Origin: Butyrivibrio sp. VCD2006
Lineage (GTDB): Bacteria; Bacillota; Clostridia; Lachnospirales; Lachnospiraceae
Length of the DNA: 64,000 bases
NCBI RefSeq assembly: GCF_000423925.1
Contig: NZ_AUIX01000038.1
Span: 1 to 64,000 of the forward strand
Reading direction: 5' to 3'
The translations under genes and the position numbers were made by a program. Shown piece after piece: positions 1 to 7,963 of the stretch (position 1 is its first letter; every line of letters begins with the position of its first letter). A model generated the notes under the pieces. That model made no database searches. It was not told the origin of the DNA and saw nothing but the letters and a program-made list of their open reading frames with translations.

Positions 1-450
1 TTCATAAATAAATTCCTTTCGGTTGTCGTAGGCGGAAACCCACTGCCCTTGGGCGGTGGGAGGAGCCTTGTAAATTGTTATCCAAGAACATACATGCTAT
101 AATGTACTCAACAGCAAGTTTTACGAGAAAACCGTTAGGTGCGCTGTTCACCAAAGGCACTCTTTGTACATTGGCAAGTATATATGAGGTTGTAACACAT
201 AAGTCTTGGTGTTACGTAAAATATACTCAAGCATTAGCGTTTACTGTACGGCATGGGAATATATTATCCGTGAGGTTAATATATAGAGTACCTGATACAG
301 TTACAGATAAGCATGTCTTGTCTGTAAGGGGCGGTGTCGACCGTCCCATGATGCGACCCCACGGAAGTTACACCGACAAAATGTAGGAGTTATTGCAACA
401 AACTACAGGGGAGTCGCAAGCCACGTACCTTTAGGTGCGTGGTAGTTGAC
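1..450 (+). ncRNA. 450-nt structured non-coding element, copy 1
   Basis: This stretch is homologous over its full length to 13252-13701 and both copies are 450 nt. The two differ at many positions, but the differences fall as matched pairs in helices. The helices are 39-47/52-60 (CTTG loop), 192-198/209-215, 260-266/277-283, 328-334/341-347, 353-357/413-417 and 421-429/434-442 (TTTA loop). A conserved sigma-A type promoter lies inside at 75-103. The end TAGTTGAC after the last hairpin is invariant. No protein is encoded: the 103-codon open frame at 75-386 is not kept in the second copy. Homology runs to the left window edge, so the element may extend further left. The terminal hairpins and small structured RNA resemble the layout of IS200/IS605-type elements with TnpB/IscB guide RNAs, but I could not match it to a known RNA family. 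Confidence 0.75.
75..103 (+). promoter_or_regulatory. Promoter inside structured element copy 1
   Basis: TTGTTA at 75-80 and TATAAT at 98-103 are separated by exactly 17 bp. The same boxes and spacing are kept in the second copy at 13326-13354, although the spacer and flanks have diverged. Transcription would start near 110 and run through the structured part to about 450, giving an RNA of about 340 nt. Confidence 0.7.
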
Positions 451-542
451 AAGGCAATATTCCTCCAAGTTATTCGTATCATAATCACATAAGAAATACT
501 ATGATTTGATCACGAAACGACCTTTTTCATATCTGAAAGGGC

Positions 543-580
543 AAAAAAGAGCCGGATAGAAATATTTTTCCATCCGACTT
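543..580 (-). terminator. Rho-independent terminator of the 0.6-2.7 kb genes
   Basis: On the minus strand GTCGGATGGAAA pairs with TTTCTATCCGGC and is followed by CTCTTTTTT. It lies just after the end of the 613-1386 gene. Confidence 0.7.
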
Positions 581-612
581 TACATTAACAATATAACTTT
601 TAACCATACTGT

Positions 613-1386
613 TTAAATCTGAACATCAATCGAACCCCCATCTGAAACCGGAGCTGCCATTGCCGGCATTGATACGGTTACCCCCTGCACTACCGGGCTT
701 CCAACCGCTGCAGAAGCTGACTGTCCACCTCCCATACCGGGAATACTTCCGGCTTTTCCAAGCTCATGCTTGATCATATCTTTAAGGTATTCCATATTTG
801 CTTTTACAATAGCCTTGTTTTCCGAAGCCCTATGCTTCCGCTTTAGATCCTCAAAATCCTCTTTGCTCATATGCGGATCTACTACTTCCATATCTTCAAG
901 CATCTCCATGGTTTCTTCCAGCTCTTCCAGTTCTTCTTTGCCAAATTCAGAGATCATCTTGTTCAGATCAGCCATCATTTCATCCGAAACATTAGCTCCG
1001 CTTTCTTCTATCTGCGAGAGAGCTTCCTGCAACTGAACCGCCCCCTCACTTTGTTCGGCGGCATTTCGGTCGTCACATCTTAAATCCGCTTCGCGGATGG
1101 TGACTCCCTCCAACATCTCCTCGCGCTCATCGAAGATTTGGTCTTCTTTCTCAGTGATCTTTTCTTCCTCTGCCTGTGTTATGGCACTCTGAATACCCCG
1201 AACAGCATCTTCCTGTTCGTCAAGGCGCTCATCCTGCTTCTGAGCACGAGCCACCATTTCTTCCAGTTCCAGATGATGTTTCTTTTTCCTTGCCACCATT
1301 TCCATGCGCTTTGCATGGGTTAAAGCAAACTGTAGTTCCTCAGGATCACCATCCCCCGCAGAAATCTTTCTCTTTATCTGCGTCAC
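613..1386 (-). CDS. Hypothetical coiled-coil protein, start uncertain
   Basis: I do not recognise a named family. The 257 residues from a GTG start are rich in Glu, Lys, Gln and Met and look like long alpha-helical coiled coil (roughly residues 20-110 and 140-210), followed by a Gly/Ala/Val-rich tail. No signal peptide or membrane segment is visible. The reading frame stays open upstream to 1545 with protein-like composition (about 53 more codons) but has no ATG, GTG or TTG there. An ATG at 1535-1537, next to the stop of the preceding gene, is out of frame by one base. The original start may therefore have been lost. It is the third of three genes on the minus strand (2705 to 613) sharing a terminator. 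Confidence 0.7.
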   Translation of the reverse strand: MTQIKRKISAGDGDPEELQFALTHAKRMEMVARKKKHHLELEEMVARAQKQDERLDEQEDAVRGIQSAITQAEEEKITEKEDQIFDEREEMLEGVTIREADLRCDDRNAAEQSEGAVQLQEALSQIEESGANVSDEMMADLNKMISEFGKEELEELEETMEMLEDMEVVDPHMSKEDFEDLKRKHRASENKAIVKANMEYLKDMIKHELGKAGSIPGMGGGQSASAAVGSPVVQGVTVSMPAMAAPVSDGGSIDVQI

Positions 1387-1538
1387 AGCTCTTTTTGCTG
1401 CCAGTACTGCCTGCCCGGCACTGTTTGATGTCTTGGCACTCTGTATTTTGGATGCAACCTCTTTATAATTATAGGTCGGCTTAGGCGCTGTCTCTTCCTC
1501 TGCTGCATCCGGGGAACCGGATGATGTCAGAAAATCAT

Positions 1539-1799
1539 TTATTTTTTATTATTCTGATCTTGCTGAGAATCCTGCTTCAGTGAGCGTATCATCTGCCGCA
1601 TCTGCTGTGATAATCCTTTTCGATCATTAACCTCATTGTCTGTTCTTCTGTCAAAGCTTGATACAAAAGGATTTACCGGCATCTTTCCCATAATTGTATT
1701 CTTCATGGCTCCGTCAGTCTTCTGAGCATAGAGATTCCCCTGGGCATTCTTCATGTACTGTGAACTATATAGATTATTCGCAATAAATGATATATTCAT
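1539..1799 (-). CDS. Small hypothetical protein
   Basis: An 86-residue hydrophilic protein with an Asn/Ser-rich N-terminus and a Gln/Lys-rich C-terminus ending NNKK. There is no signal peptide or membrane segment and no recognised family. It lies 21 bases after the DUF6033-like gene and just before the coiled-coil gene, so the three are probably one transcript. Its stop codon is followed at once by ATGATTTTC, the likely ancestral start region of the next gene. Confidence 0.6.
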   Translation of the reverse strand: MNISFIANNLYSSQYMKNAQGNLYAQKTDGAMKNTIMGKMPVNPFVSSFDRRTDNEVNDRKGLSQQMRQMIRSLKQDSQQDQNNKK

Positions 1800-1820
1800 G
1801 CCGTACCCCGCTCTTTTCCA

Positions 1821-2705
1821 TCAGCCTCTGAAATCTATCTTTGTTCCTACCATCTGCTCGGCCTGAGTCATAACTTTTCCGGATGCATTATTATATGAGT
1901 ATGTCTGCACCTTGGAGAGAAGTTCATCCATGGAATCTGCTTCGAATGTTACATATTCCTCGTCATCTTTAATCCTGGAATCATCTTTATCAGTATCTTC
2001 CTTTTCAGCTTTTTTATCCCTGGCTTTTTGGATACGTTCCTCCTGCGCCTTCTTTTCCGCTTTCTTCTTCTCCTGAAGTTTATGAGCCTTCTTCTCTGCT
2101 GCTTTCTTTTCTGTACGCTTTTTCTGAAGATCTGAAGATTTATTTACAGTGGCAAAGAAACTCTCCTTACCATTAGAATCAACACTCATCCCAAAATTCT
2201 TTACACTTGCGCCGCTGCTGGCAAGTCCCATCTTAGCCTCTGACATCTTTGTCTGTGCCATGGCAATGATTCCCTCATATTTTTTGCGATATGGTTCATC
2301 CGTCGCCATCCGCTCAAGCTTCTCTTCATCTATAAGGACTACCATTTTGTTGGCATTGCCATAGGAGGCAGCATTCTGCTGGACCTGTGCTTTCATATCC
2401 TTGCTGACAGCAATGAACTCCATATTATGATATTTTGATTTCAGCGAATGATAGTAGTCCTTTGCCTTATCGGAAAGCTGCACATCTCCAATAGTCATCC
2501 CATATTCAGTTTTTCTGGGCACAAGTGAACTCGTGGTATCTATCGGACTCCACGCTTTTGTTTCTACTTTTGCCTGCTGAGAATTTTTTGCTGAACCAGC
2601 CTGATCTGCCCTACCTGTATCAGGAGTCTTAGACACTCCCGATTTCTCGTTATAGACACTCTGATTTATCTGCTGATATGCAGAAATGCCATTAATTCCT
2701 GTCAT
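1821..2705 (-). CDS. DUF6033-like protein
   Basis: A 294-residue protein opening MTGINGISAYQQINQ, with a globular middle and a long Lys/Glu/Ala-rich helical segment around residues 190-240. From memory this architecture, including the stretch VVLIDEEKLERMATDEPYRK, matches the DUF6033 family found in Lachnospiraceae, whose function is unknown. No signal peptide is present. A ribosome binding site (AGGAGG) sits about 7 bases before the ATG. First gene of a three-gene minus-strand group. The N-terminal motif vaguely recalls flagellar-export substrates, but no flagellar gene is nearby and I do not claim that role. Confidence 0.7.
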   Translation of the reverse strand: MTGINGISAYQQINQSVYNEKSGVSKTPDTGRADQAGSAKNSQQAKVETKAWSPIDTTSSLVPRKTEYGMTIGDVQLSDKAKDYYHSLKSKYHNMEFIAVSKDMKAQVQQNAASYGNANKMVVLIDEEKLERMATDEPYRKKYEGIIAMAQTKMSEAKMGLASSGASVKNFGMSVDSNGKESFFATVNKSSDLQKKRTEKKAAEKKAHKLQEKKKAEKKAQEERIQKARDKKAEKEDTDKDDSRIKDDEEYVTFEADSMDELLSKVQTYSYNNASGKVMTQAEQMVGTKIDFRG

Positions 2706-2880
2706 ACTGATCTACCTCCTTGTAAAAAAGCCGACATCCTTTTCATTCATTTATATCTAAAAACGCATAGTAAGACACTTATCCATTTCTTATATATCTT
2801 TTATCGTCTTAACTTCTGCAGGAATACACCCTTAAATTGTAAAAAAAGTATAAAGTTCTTTGTACCCTTATTGTTGTACG

Positions 2881-2914
2881 AAAAAAGGCCTTCAGAAAAC
2901 AATTCCTGAAGGTC
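2881..2914 (-). terminator. Terminator after the 2945-3595 lipoprotein gene
   Basis: On the minus strand GACCTTCAG and CTGAAGGCC form a stem followed by TTTTTT, about 30 bases past the lipoprotein stop codon. Confidence 0.75.
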
Positions 2915-2944
2915 TTCCATATTACTGTAATACCAGCCCATAAA

Positions 2945-3595
2945 TCACAGATCATCTGTCTTTCCACCTCGCATCCAATCCATAGAACATAAGTATTCAT
3001 AAAAAGTCATGTATTCCGGAACAGGCCATTTTCCCTCAACATACTCAATCAGATCCGAATCAGCGCTATACTCATCATCGATGCATTTCCCGTATACAGT
3101 TAATTCATCGCTACTATTCCCAGTCCAGTAATCTCCTGTTTCCACATCAAATACCAGTGTCTGATACTCCTTTCCGCTGTTAGGCAGCAAATCGTCACCC
3201 GCAAGATCAAGTACAATGAAGTGATAGTGTTCTAATGTGGCAGCTTGCTCCTTAAGCCCATCCAGGCCCTGGTTTACACTACTGGTTGAATAATTCGAAC
3301 TGTTTCCTTTGACATTCTTATATGTTCGATATATTGCTTCATAGTTGTCATTATGGCGATAAAAATCATTTAAATCATATTTCATGGTATGCCTGAATGT
3401 ATTGGAATCTAAATACCACTCTTGCTCTTCCTCATCATAATCTTCTGTCAGTGATACAAATGAGCATTTGTGTACTTTTGGACACTGAACCTGTTCATCT
3501 TCAGAAGCATTTGCTGATAGTGAGAAATTCTTTCCACATCCAGTCAGTCCTAAACTCAAGGATAATATGGTAATTGCCAACAATACTCGTTTCAT
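2945..3595 (-). CDS. Hypothetical secreted lipoprotein
   Basis: A lipoprotein with signal peptide MKRVLLAITILSLSLGLTGC; LTGC is a lipobox. The mature part (about 195 residues) is acidic and Tyr-rich with no recognised domain. I chose the start at 3595 rather than the longer in-frame ATG at 3622, because GGTGGG sits about 9 bases upstream and the signal peptide begins there. It follows directly on the XRE regulator gene at 3612-4658, so the regulator and the lipoprotein are probably co-transcribed and end at the terminator at 2881-2914. Confidence 0.75.
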   Translation of the reverse strand: MKRVLLAITILSLSLGLTGCGKNFSLSANASEDEQVQCPKVHKCSFVSLTEDYDEEEQEWYLDSNTFRHTMKYDLNDFYRHNDNYEAIYRTYKNVKGNSSNYSTSSVNQGLDGLKEQAATLEHYHFIVLDLAGDDLLPNSGKEYQTLVFDVETGDYWTGNSSDELTVYGKCIDDEYSADSDLIEYVEGKWPVPEYMTFYEYLCSMDWMRGGKTDDL

Positions 3596-3611
3596 AGAAT
3601 TATTCCCACCT

Positions 3612-4658
3612 TTAAACTTCATGAGATTTATCTTTTAAAGATTCCCAATAAATATTACCACTCATATATCCAAAAGTCTTTTCGTCGCAGAACCTTTTAA
3701 TCAGTTCAGCCTGTAACTCCGCATAAAAATCCTTACCCGACTGCTTAAATGTAAGGTGTGAAAACAGATTTGACTTGGTAAAGTCTGATATAGACGCGCA
3801 GTTGTCAATCAGAGCCTCCATAATCCTGGCTGTTTCATCGACATTTTTCTCATATGCAGCAAGTTCTAACTGTACTGATTTTTCCTGATAAACACCCATG
3901 TCAAAACATTTTGCTACATTTTCATTGGCATCAGCTACTCTATGAGCCTGTTCCAAATTGCCGTCTTCCTCACACAGAACCTGCAACGCATTCATTATAA
4001 TGCGAAGCCGATTAACTTCTGCAAGCATCAGCTCTTCATATGCTACATAAGCTTCGCTAATCCGTCCTGTTTTCGTAAATATATTTGCCTGGAGCACTTT
4101 GCGTTCCGGATTGTCCTCTGAATAGTATTGGAGATACTTTTCTGCAGTTTGATAATCCTCTTTTCTGCAATAATAATGAAAAAGCGATTCCGCTGCCGAT
4201 TTCCGGATTGATAAATCCTCTGATCCCAACAACCCAGAAAACCATGAACGGATTGCCTCATCATATTGGCCGCTGTTGTCTACTTCATTAAGAAGTCTCG
4301 CCGCATTGAGTACAACAGCTACTTGCCACTTCAGCTTCTCGTTGCAGGGATATTCTTCAATTTTCTTTTTAGCATCAGCAAAGACATCCTCAAATGGCTC
4401 CTGCTTCAATCTCCTATCCAATTCCTTGATGAAGATATCGATCTCTTTATCAGTGAAATCATCTTTAAATGACAGTAGTTCATCAGTAGAAATGCCAAAT
4501 AATCTTGCAATAGGCACTAATAGCGAGATATCCGGAAGGGTATTGTCCTTCTCCCATTTATTTACCGCAGGAGTACTCACTCCAAGCCGGATAGCCATTT
4601 CCTCTTGTGTCAACCCTTTTTCTTTGCGGTACTTTCTTATAACTTTTCCAATAGTCAT
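3612..4658 (-). CDS. XRE-family regulator with TPR-like C-terminus
   Basis: A 348-residue protein. Residues 5-60 form a classic Cro/C1-type helix-turn-helix (KGLTQEEMAIRLGVSTPAVN then KWEKDNTLPDISLL). The remaining 280 residues are helical repeats resembling a TPR array, as in peptide- or ligand-sensing regulators. The same architecture occurs in the protein at 48243-49361. Upstream (4672-4700) lies CCAAACAGTATTGGAACCGG, a possible binding region, but no clean operator. The lipoprotein gene follows with almost no gap, suggesting it is controlled together with this regulator. Confidence 0.85.
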   Translation of the reverse strand: MTIGKVIRKYRKEKGLTQEEMAIRLGVSTPAVNKWEKDNTLPDISLLVPIARLFGISTDELLSFKDDFTDKEIDIFIKELDRRLKQEPFEDVFADAKKKIEEYPCNEKLKWQVAVVLNAARLLNEVDNSGQYDEAIRSWFSGLLGSEDLSIRKSAAESLFHYYCRKEDYQTAEKYLQYYSEDNPERKVLQANIFTKTGRISEAYVAYEELMLAEVNRLRIIMNALQVLCEEDGNLEQAHRVADANENVAKCFDMGVYQEKSVQLELAAYEKNVDETARIMEALIDNCASISDFTKSNLFSHLTFKQSGKDFYAELQAELIKRFCDEKTFGYMSGNIYWESLKDKSHEV

Positions 4659-4795
4659 CTGCTATATCCTCCAAACAGTATTGGAACCGGTTCAATAATA
4701 ATGATACCTAAGAGGATCTGATTTTGCTATTGAATTCAGGTTAATCATTTGGAAATATTTTTAATCAATGAGAAATTCTTGATTCTTCATATATA

Positions 4796-4833
4796 AAAAG
4801 GCATGTGCCTGTTATTTAAGGCACACACCCTTT
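4796..4833 (-). terminator. Terminator after the DUF6483-like gene
   Basis: On the minus strand GGTGTGTGCCT pairs with AGGCACATGCC, followed by TTTTT. It sits about 20 bases past the stop of the gene at 4852-5253. Confidence 0.75.
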
Positions 4834-4851
4834 AATCTTCCAATAACATGC

Positions 4852-5253
4852 TTATAGTACCTGTAATCCCTCAACTATATTTAGCAGATCTCCATATCCA
4901 GCCTTCTGAACCAACCGGTTCATTCCATCCAGGACCTCTTCCTTTGAAAAGTCATGTTCTGTCAGGAAGCTTTCACTTTTCTCTGATAAATATTGATAGA
5001 ACAAGGCTGCAGCAGCAACATTTTCTTTATCGGAATAATCGATATTATCCAAGAGCTGATTTTCAGCTTCGTTTATCATTCCCTGATCAATCATCATTAG
5101 GAAATCCTCAAGCTTTTTCCCTGAAACTTCATATCCATTATCTTTTTCCATTTCTACCGCAACATATTTTTTGCCAAGCATCAATGAGAAGAGGACTCTT
5201 GCTACTTCTTTGATAATCCTCATGATATAGTCTTTTTCATCATCAAATGTCAT
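4852..5253 (-). CDS. DUF6483-like small helical protein
   Basis: A 133-residue all-helical acidic protein beginning MTFDDEKDYIMRIIKEVARV. This opening and overall length match my recollection of the DUF6483 family of Firmicutes, function unknown. It has no signal peptide. It lies 30 bases after the XRE-membrane gene (5284-5952) in the same direction and ends at a strong terminator, so the two are probably one operon. AGGTGACC lies in front of the start. Confidence 0.65.
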   Translation of the reverse strand: MTFDDEKDYIMRIIKEVARVLFSLMLGKKYVAVEMEKDNGYEVSGKKLEDFLMMIDQGMINEAENQLLDNIDYSDKENVAAAALFYQYLSEKSESFLTEHDFSKEEVLDGMNRLVQKAGYGDLLNIVEGLQVL

Positions 5254-5283
5254 AGGTCACCTCCGTTAATAGTCGGAGCTGCA

Positions 5284-5952
5284 TTACTTGGTATGCTTTG
5301 ACGATATTGATGATAACAGCCTCAGAACGCCTAATGAAACTGCAAATATTACAATAAAGAATAACAGAGAGTACTTCAGTTCCTGCCCGGGAATAGCCTT
5401 ACTTAACATAAAGAAAAATGCAACGGTAAAAACTATTGTGCATGCTAAGCTACTGATAACGTCTTTTTTTAATGTATCCCCGTTGCTCTTAGGATAATTC
5501 CATGCCCCGGCTCTTACTATCAGCATCAGGTAAGCCATCCCGCCAAGTAGCACTGCAACCGTCTCTCCTATAACCAATTTCATATCCATGAAGGCAATCA
5601 TCTGAATCAATATGGCTATCGCACTTATGATAAAGATGGTAACAAATCCATAATTACTTGCTTTTACGGCTGCCTTTTTCTGTTCATCAGTATACTCTGC
5701 TACAGTTTTAAGTGTTTCCTTTAATTCTTTATCCATCTCGCTTTTCCTTTCTCCATTTAGAAGCTCCTTGACATCGATATCATAATAATCTGCAAGCTCT
5801 ATCATGATAGAAAGATCCGGCATGTTTGTTCCCGTCTCCCACCGTGATACAGTCCTGCCAGAAACATTTAATATTTCAGCAAGCTGCTCCTGTGTTAAGT
5901 TTTTCTCCTTACGAAGTACCCGTAAGAATGCTCCAATTTTCTGTGAATCCAT
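5284..5952 (-). CDS. XRE-family regulator fused to a membrane domain
   Basis: A 222-residue protein. Residues 8-62 are a helix-turn-helix (KNLTQEQLAEILNVSGRTVS then RWETGTNMP). Four hydrophobic helices follow at roughly 100-118, 125-146, 165-185 and 190-212. DNA-binding domains tethered to a small membrane module are common in Firmicutes and are thought to sense membrane or small-molecule signals. GGAGGAG precedes the ATG. The promoter region carries the perfect inverted repeat TATTAGACA/TGTCTAATA and an extra half-site, so autoregulation is likely. The small DUF6483-like gene follows in the same operon. Confidence 0.85.
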   Translation of the reverse strand: MDSQKIGAFLRVLRKEKNLTQEQLAEILNVSGRTVSRWETGTNMPDLSIMIELADYYDIDVKELLNGERKSEMDKELKETLKTVAEYTDEQKKAAVKASNYGFVTIFIISAIAILIQMIAFMDMKLVIGETVAVLLGGMAYLMLIVRAGAWNYPKSNGDTLKKDVISSLACTIVFTVAFFFMLSKAIPGQELKYSLLFFIVIFAVSLGVLRLLSSISSKHTK

Positions 5953-5986
5953 TAGCTCCTCCTTTCACTCACAGAATATAGAAAGC

Positions 5987-6054
5987 TGTCTAATACAAAC
6001 ACGACACAAAGCGAGAAATGCCGTTTTTATGCTATTAGACAGACTTGTCTAATA
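5987..6054 (-). promoter_or_regulatory. Candidate operator for the XRE-membrane regulator
   Basis: A perfect inverted repeat, TATTAGACA (6033-6041) and TGTCTAATA (6046-6054), lies about 80-100 bases ahead of the start codon at 5952. A further half-site TGTCTAATAC lies at 5987-5996, close to the gene. Repeated identical half-sites in front of an XRE gene point to autoregulation. Confidence 0.6.
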
Positions 6055-6136
6055 CATTATAGCCATAAAAATAGCAGTACACAATTTAATAAATCATGTA
6101 CTGCCATGTATGCATTCACTATATGTTATATCTGTT

Positions 6137-6346
6137 TTAGTTTGGTACTGGTCCACCAAGCACCATTGAGAAATATAGCACCATCAAAGCAGCAATTGGC
6201 AAAATCAATAATCCAATGCCTAAAGCTAAAGTCTTTGCATAGGTAAGCTTCTGTCTTTTTCTATGAATGCTAATTGCTATAAGCAACGCCGAAATACATA
6301 GGCAGGCTATTGGCAGACAGACGAAAATGAATCCTTCTACCTGCAT
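6137..6346 (-). CDS. Small two-helix membrane protein
   Basis: A 69-residue protein with two hydrophobic segments (about 5-26 and 40-62) separated by a basic loop (HRKRQK). It has no recognised family. It lies between the XRE-membrane gene's promoter region and the DUF234-type ATPase gene, both on the same strand. Upstream AGGTAGAAGG is a fair ribosome binding site. Its reality rests on the clean two-helix topology and good codon use; it could be a small toxin-like or accessory membrane peptide. Confidence 0.5.
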   Translation of the reverse strand: MQVEGFIFVCLPIACLCISALLIAISIHRKRQKLTYAKTLALGIGLLILPIAALMVLYFSMVLGGPVPN

Positions 6347-6367
6347 CAGGTAGATCAGTTACCCTTT

Positions 6368-7801
6368 TTATGCAAACAAATCATCCAAAGTTATTACATT
6401 AACAAATATCCCACTATATGAATTTTTCTTTAAACCATAAGTCGTTACAAGTGTGTTCCTGACTACTTTTTTTCGGGAAATCTTTTCCATAACAAGCCTG
6501 TCCCTTGTTCGCATCTTTTCTTCATAATTGTAGTCAACTGAAAACTCACCACTATAAAATTTCAGTTCACAGAGGTTCACCACATTATCTGCACGATCTA
6601 TCAGCAAGTCTATTTGGGGCCCTTCGGAATCATCACTTTTTTCTTTTATCCACATAGACATACTTGCTTCGACGCCATTAATCTCAAGGGCTTTCTTTAT
6701 CTGAGGATAATGCAGATAACATACATTCTCAAAAGCCAAACCTCTCCAGATATTTAAAACGCTTGAATTAACATTGTGTTGCCAGAAATTTTCTCTATTC
6801 CTCTTCCCTTTGATAAAATTTAAATATGTCAGGCAATACGGATCCGACAATCTATATTTTTCTTCTCTTTTGCCGTCTGCAAATGGGATGTACTTTATCA
6901 AAAAGTCACTTTCTTCTAGTGATGCCAATATCTTGTTAAGCTCGCTGCCCGAGACATCTTTAAACTTTCCGGCTATTTCACTTCTTGTATATCCAATACC
7001 CTTTTCAAATAAGAACTCAACAATTTCCCTGGTTTTTGTAGGCTTATCAAATGCTGATGTGAAGAGATTATCATATTCTCCTTTTAGCAAAGGGTTTTCA
7101 TCGAACAATATCCTGTCAATATTCTGAGCAAGGCTCAACCTTCCGTCCATATATCCAAGATAATAAGGAACTCCACCAAACACCATGTAACTTTGCGTAA
7201 TATCATACCTTGAAAACTGGATATTTTGACTTAAGAAGTATTCTTCACACTCTCTTAGTGTAAACGGTAACAACTTAATCTTGTGGGTAATTCTATTATA
7301 AAGACCACCTTTATTACTTATCAGCTTATTCTGAATCCACGAGTTAGCGCTTCCGCATACTATCAGCATGATATTTCCGCGTTCATTGCACCAGCCATTA
7401 TAGAATTCTTCGAACGCAGTAATAAATCTGGATCTTTTTGTATCCATCCAGGGGAGTTCATCGATAAAAACTACCTGCTTTGAGCCATCGTCTTTTTCAG
7501 TCAGCAGTTTCTTAAGCATAAAGAAGGCTTCAAGCCAACTGGATGGTTTTGCACTTTTTTTCATTCCGTACATTTGCAGAGACAAATAAAAGCTTTCAAG
7601 CTGGTCGTTTAATGTAACTTTTTCACCTTTTTCATTGACAGGTGACAACCCCGTGTGATGAAAAGCATACCGTCCCCTGAACGTATTGTTTACAAGATAC
7701 GTCTTTCCTACTCGCCTTCTGCCATAAATAACCACAAAGTCTGACTGGTTTCTGTCATATAGTCTATTTAGTTCTTCCTGTTCTTTTATTCTTCCTATCA
7801 T
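6368..7801 (-). CDS. AAA ATPase of the archaeal-type/DUF234 group
   Basis: A 477-residue protein. A Walker A motif, GRRRVGKT, lies near residue 27. A Walker B-like VVFIDELPWMD follows near residue 119, with a sensor-like IMLIVCGSAN near 145. A C-terminal domain with the acidic/Lys pattern QIDLLIDRADN and CELKF resembles a nuclease-fold DUF234 domain. Such proteins are widespread in gut bacteria and archaea; their role is unresolved and a toxin- or defence-like function has been proposed. The gene stands alone. Its promoter region holds three copies of TTATTTGTCC, two of them as an 18-bp perfect inverted repeat. Confidence 0.85.
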   Translation of the reverse strand: MIGRIKEQEELNRLYDRNQSDFVVIYGRRRVGKTYLVNNTFRGRYAFHHTGLSPVNEKGEKVTLNDQLESFYLSLQMYGMKKSAKPSSWLEAFFMLKKLLTEKDDGSKQVVFIDELPWMDTKRSRFITAFEEFYNGWCNERGNIMLIVCGSANSWIQNKLISNKGGLYNRITHKIKLLPFTLRECEEYFLSQNIQFSRYDITQSYMVFGGVPYYLGYMDGRLSLAQNIDRILFDENPLLKGEYDNLFTSAFDKPTKTREIVEFLFEKGIGYTRSEIAGKFKDVSGSELNKILASLEESDFLIKYIPFADGKREEKYRLSDPYCLTYLNFIKGKRNRENFWQHNVNSSVLNIWRGLAFENVCYLHYPQIKKALEINGVEASMSMWIKEKSDDSEGPQIDLLIDRADNVVNLCELKFYSGEFSVDYNYEEKMRTRDRLVMEKISRKKVVRNTLVTTYGLKKNSYSGIFVNVITLDDLFA

Positions 7802-7815
7802 ACTTTAATTATATC

Positions 7816-7895
7816 TTATTTGTCCTATAAGTCAATTTATATTGCATTACAGGACAAATAAACGGCATTTTAAGTCTTTTATTTGTCCTGTAATG
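7816..7895 (-). promoter_or_regulatory. Triple inverted-repeat operator region before the ATPase gene
   Basis: The 15-bp site TTATTTGTCCTRTAA occurs at 7816-7830 (plus), 7847-7861 (minus) and 7879-7893 (plus). The second and third are part of a perfect 18-bp inverted repeat (7845-7862 and 7878-7895) with a 15-bp spacer. The block lies within 100 bases upstream of the ATPase start. Confidence 0.55.
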
Positions 7896-7963
7896 TATAA
7901 AAATATTATTTTTAGGATAATTATATTTATTATTCCATGCCCAATCATTGTACATGTTCAAAA

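Noticed and set aside
75-386. 103-codon open frame on the plus strand
   Set aside because: It lies across the structured element. The second copy does not keep the frame, and changes follow RNA pairing rather than codons.
1-450. Group I or group II intron
   Set aside because: No intron-type 5' GTGCG, domain V hairpin or group I core sequences were seen, and no reverse transcriptase or homing endonuclease frame is present.
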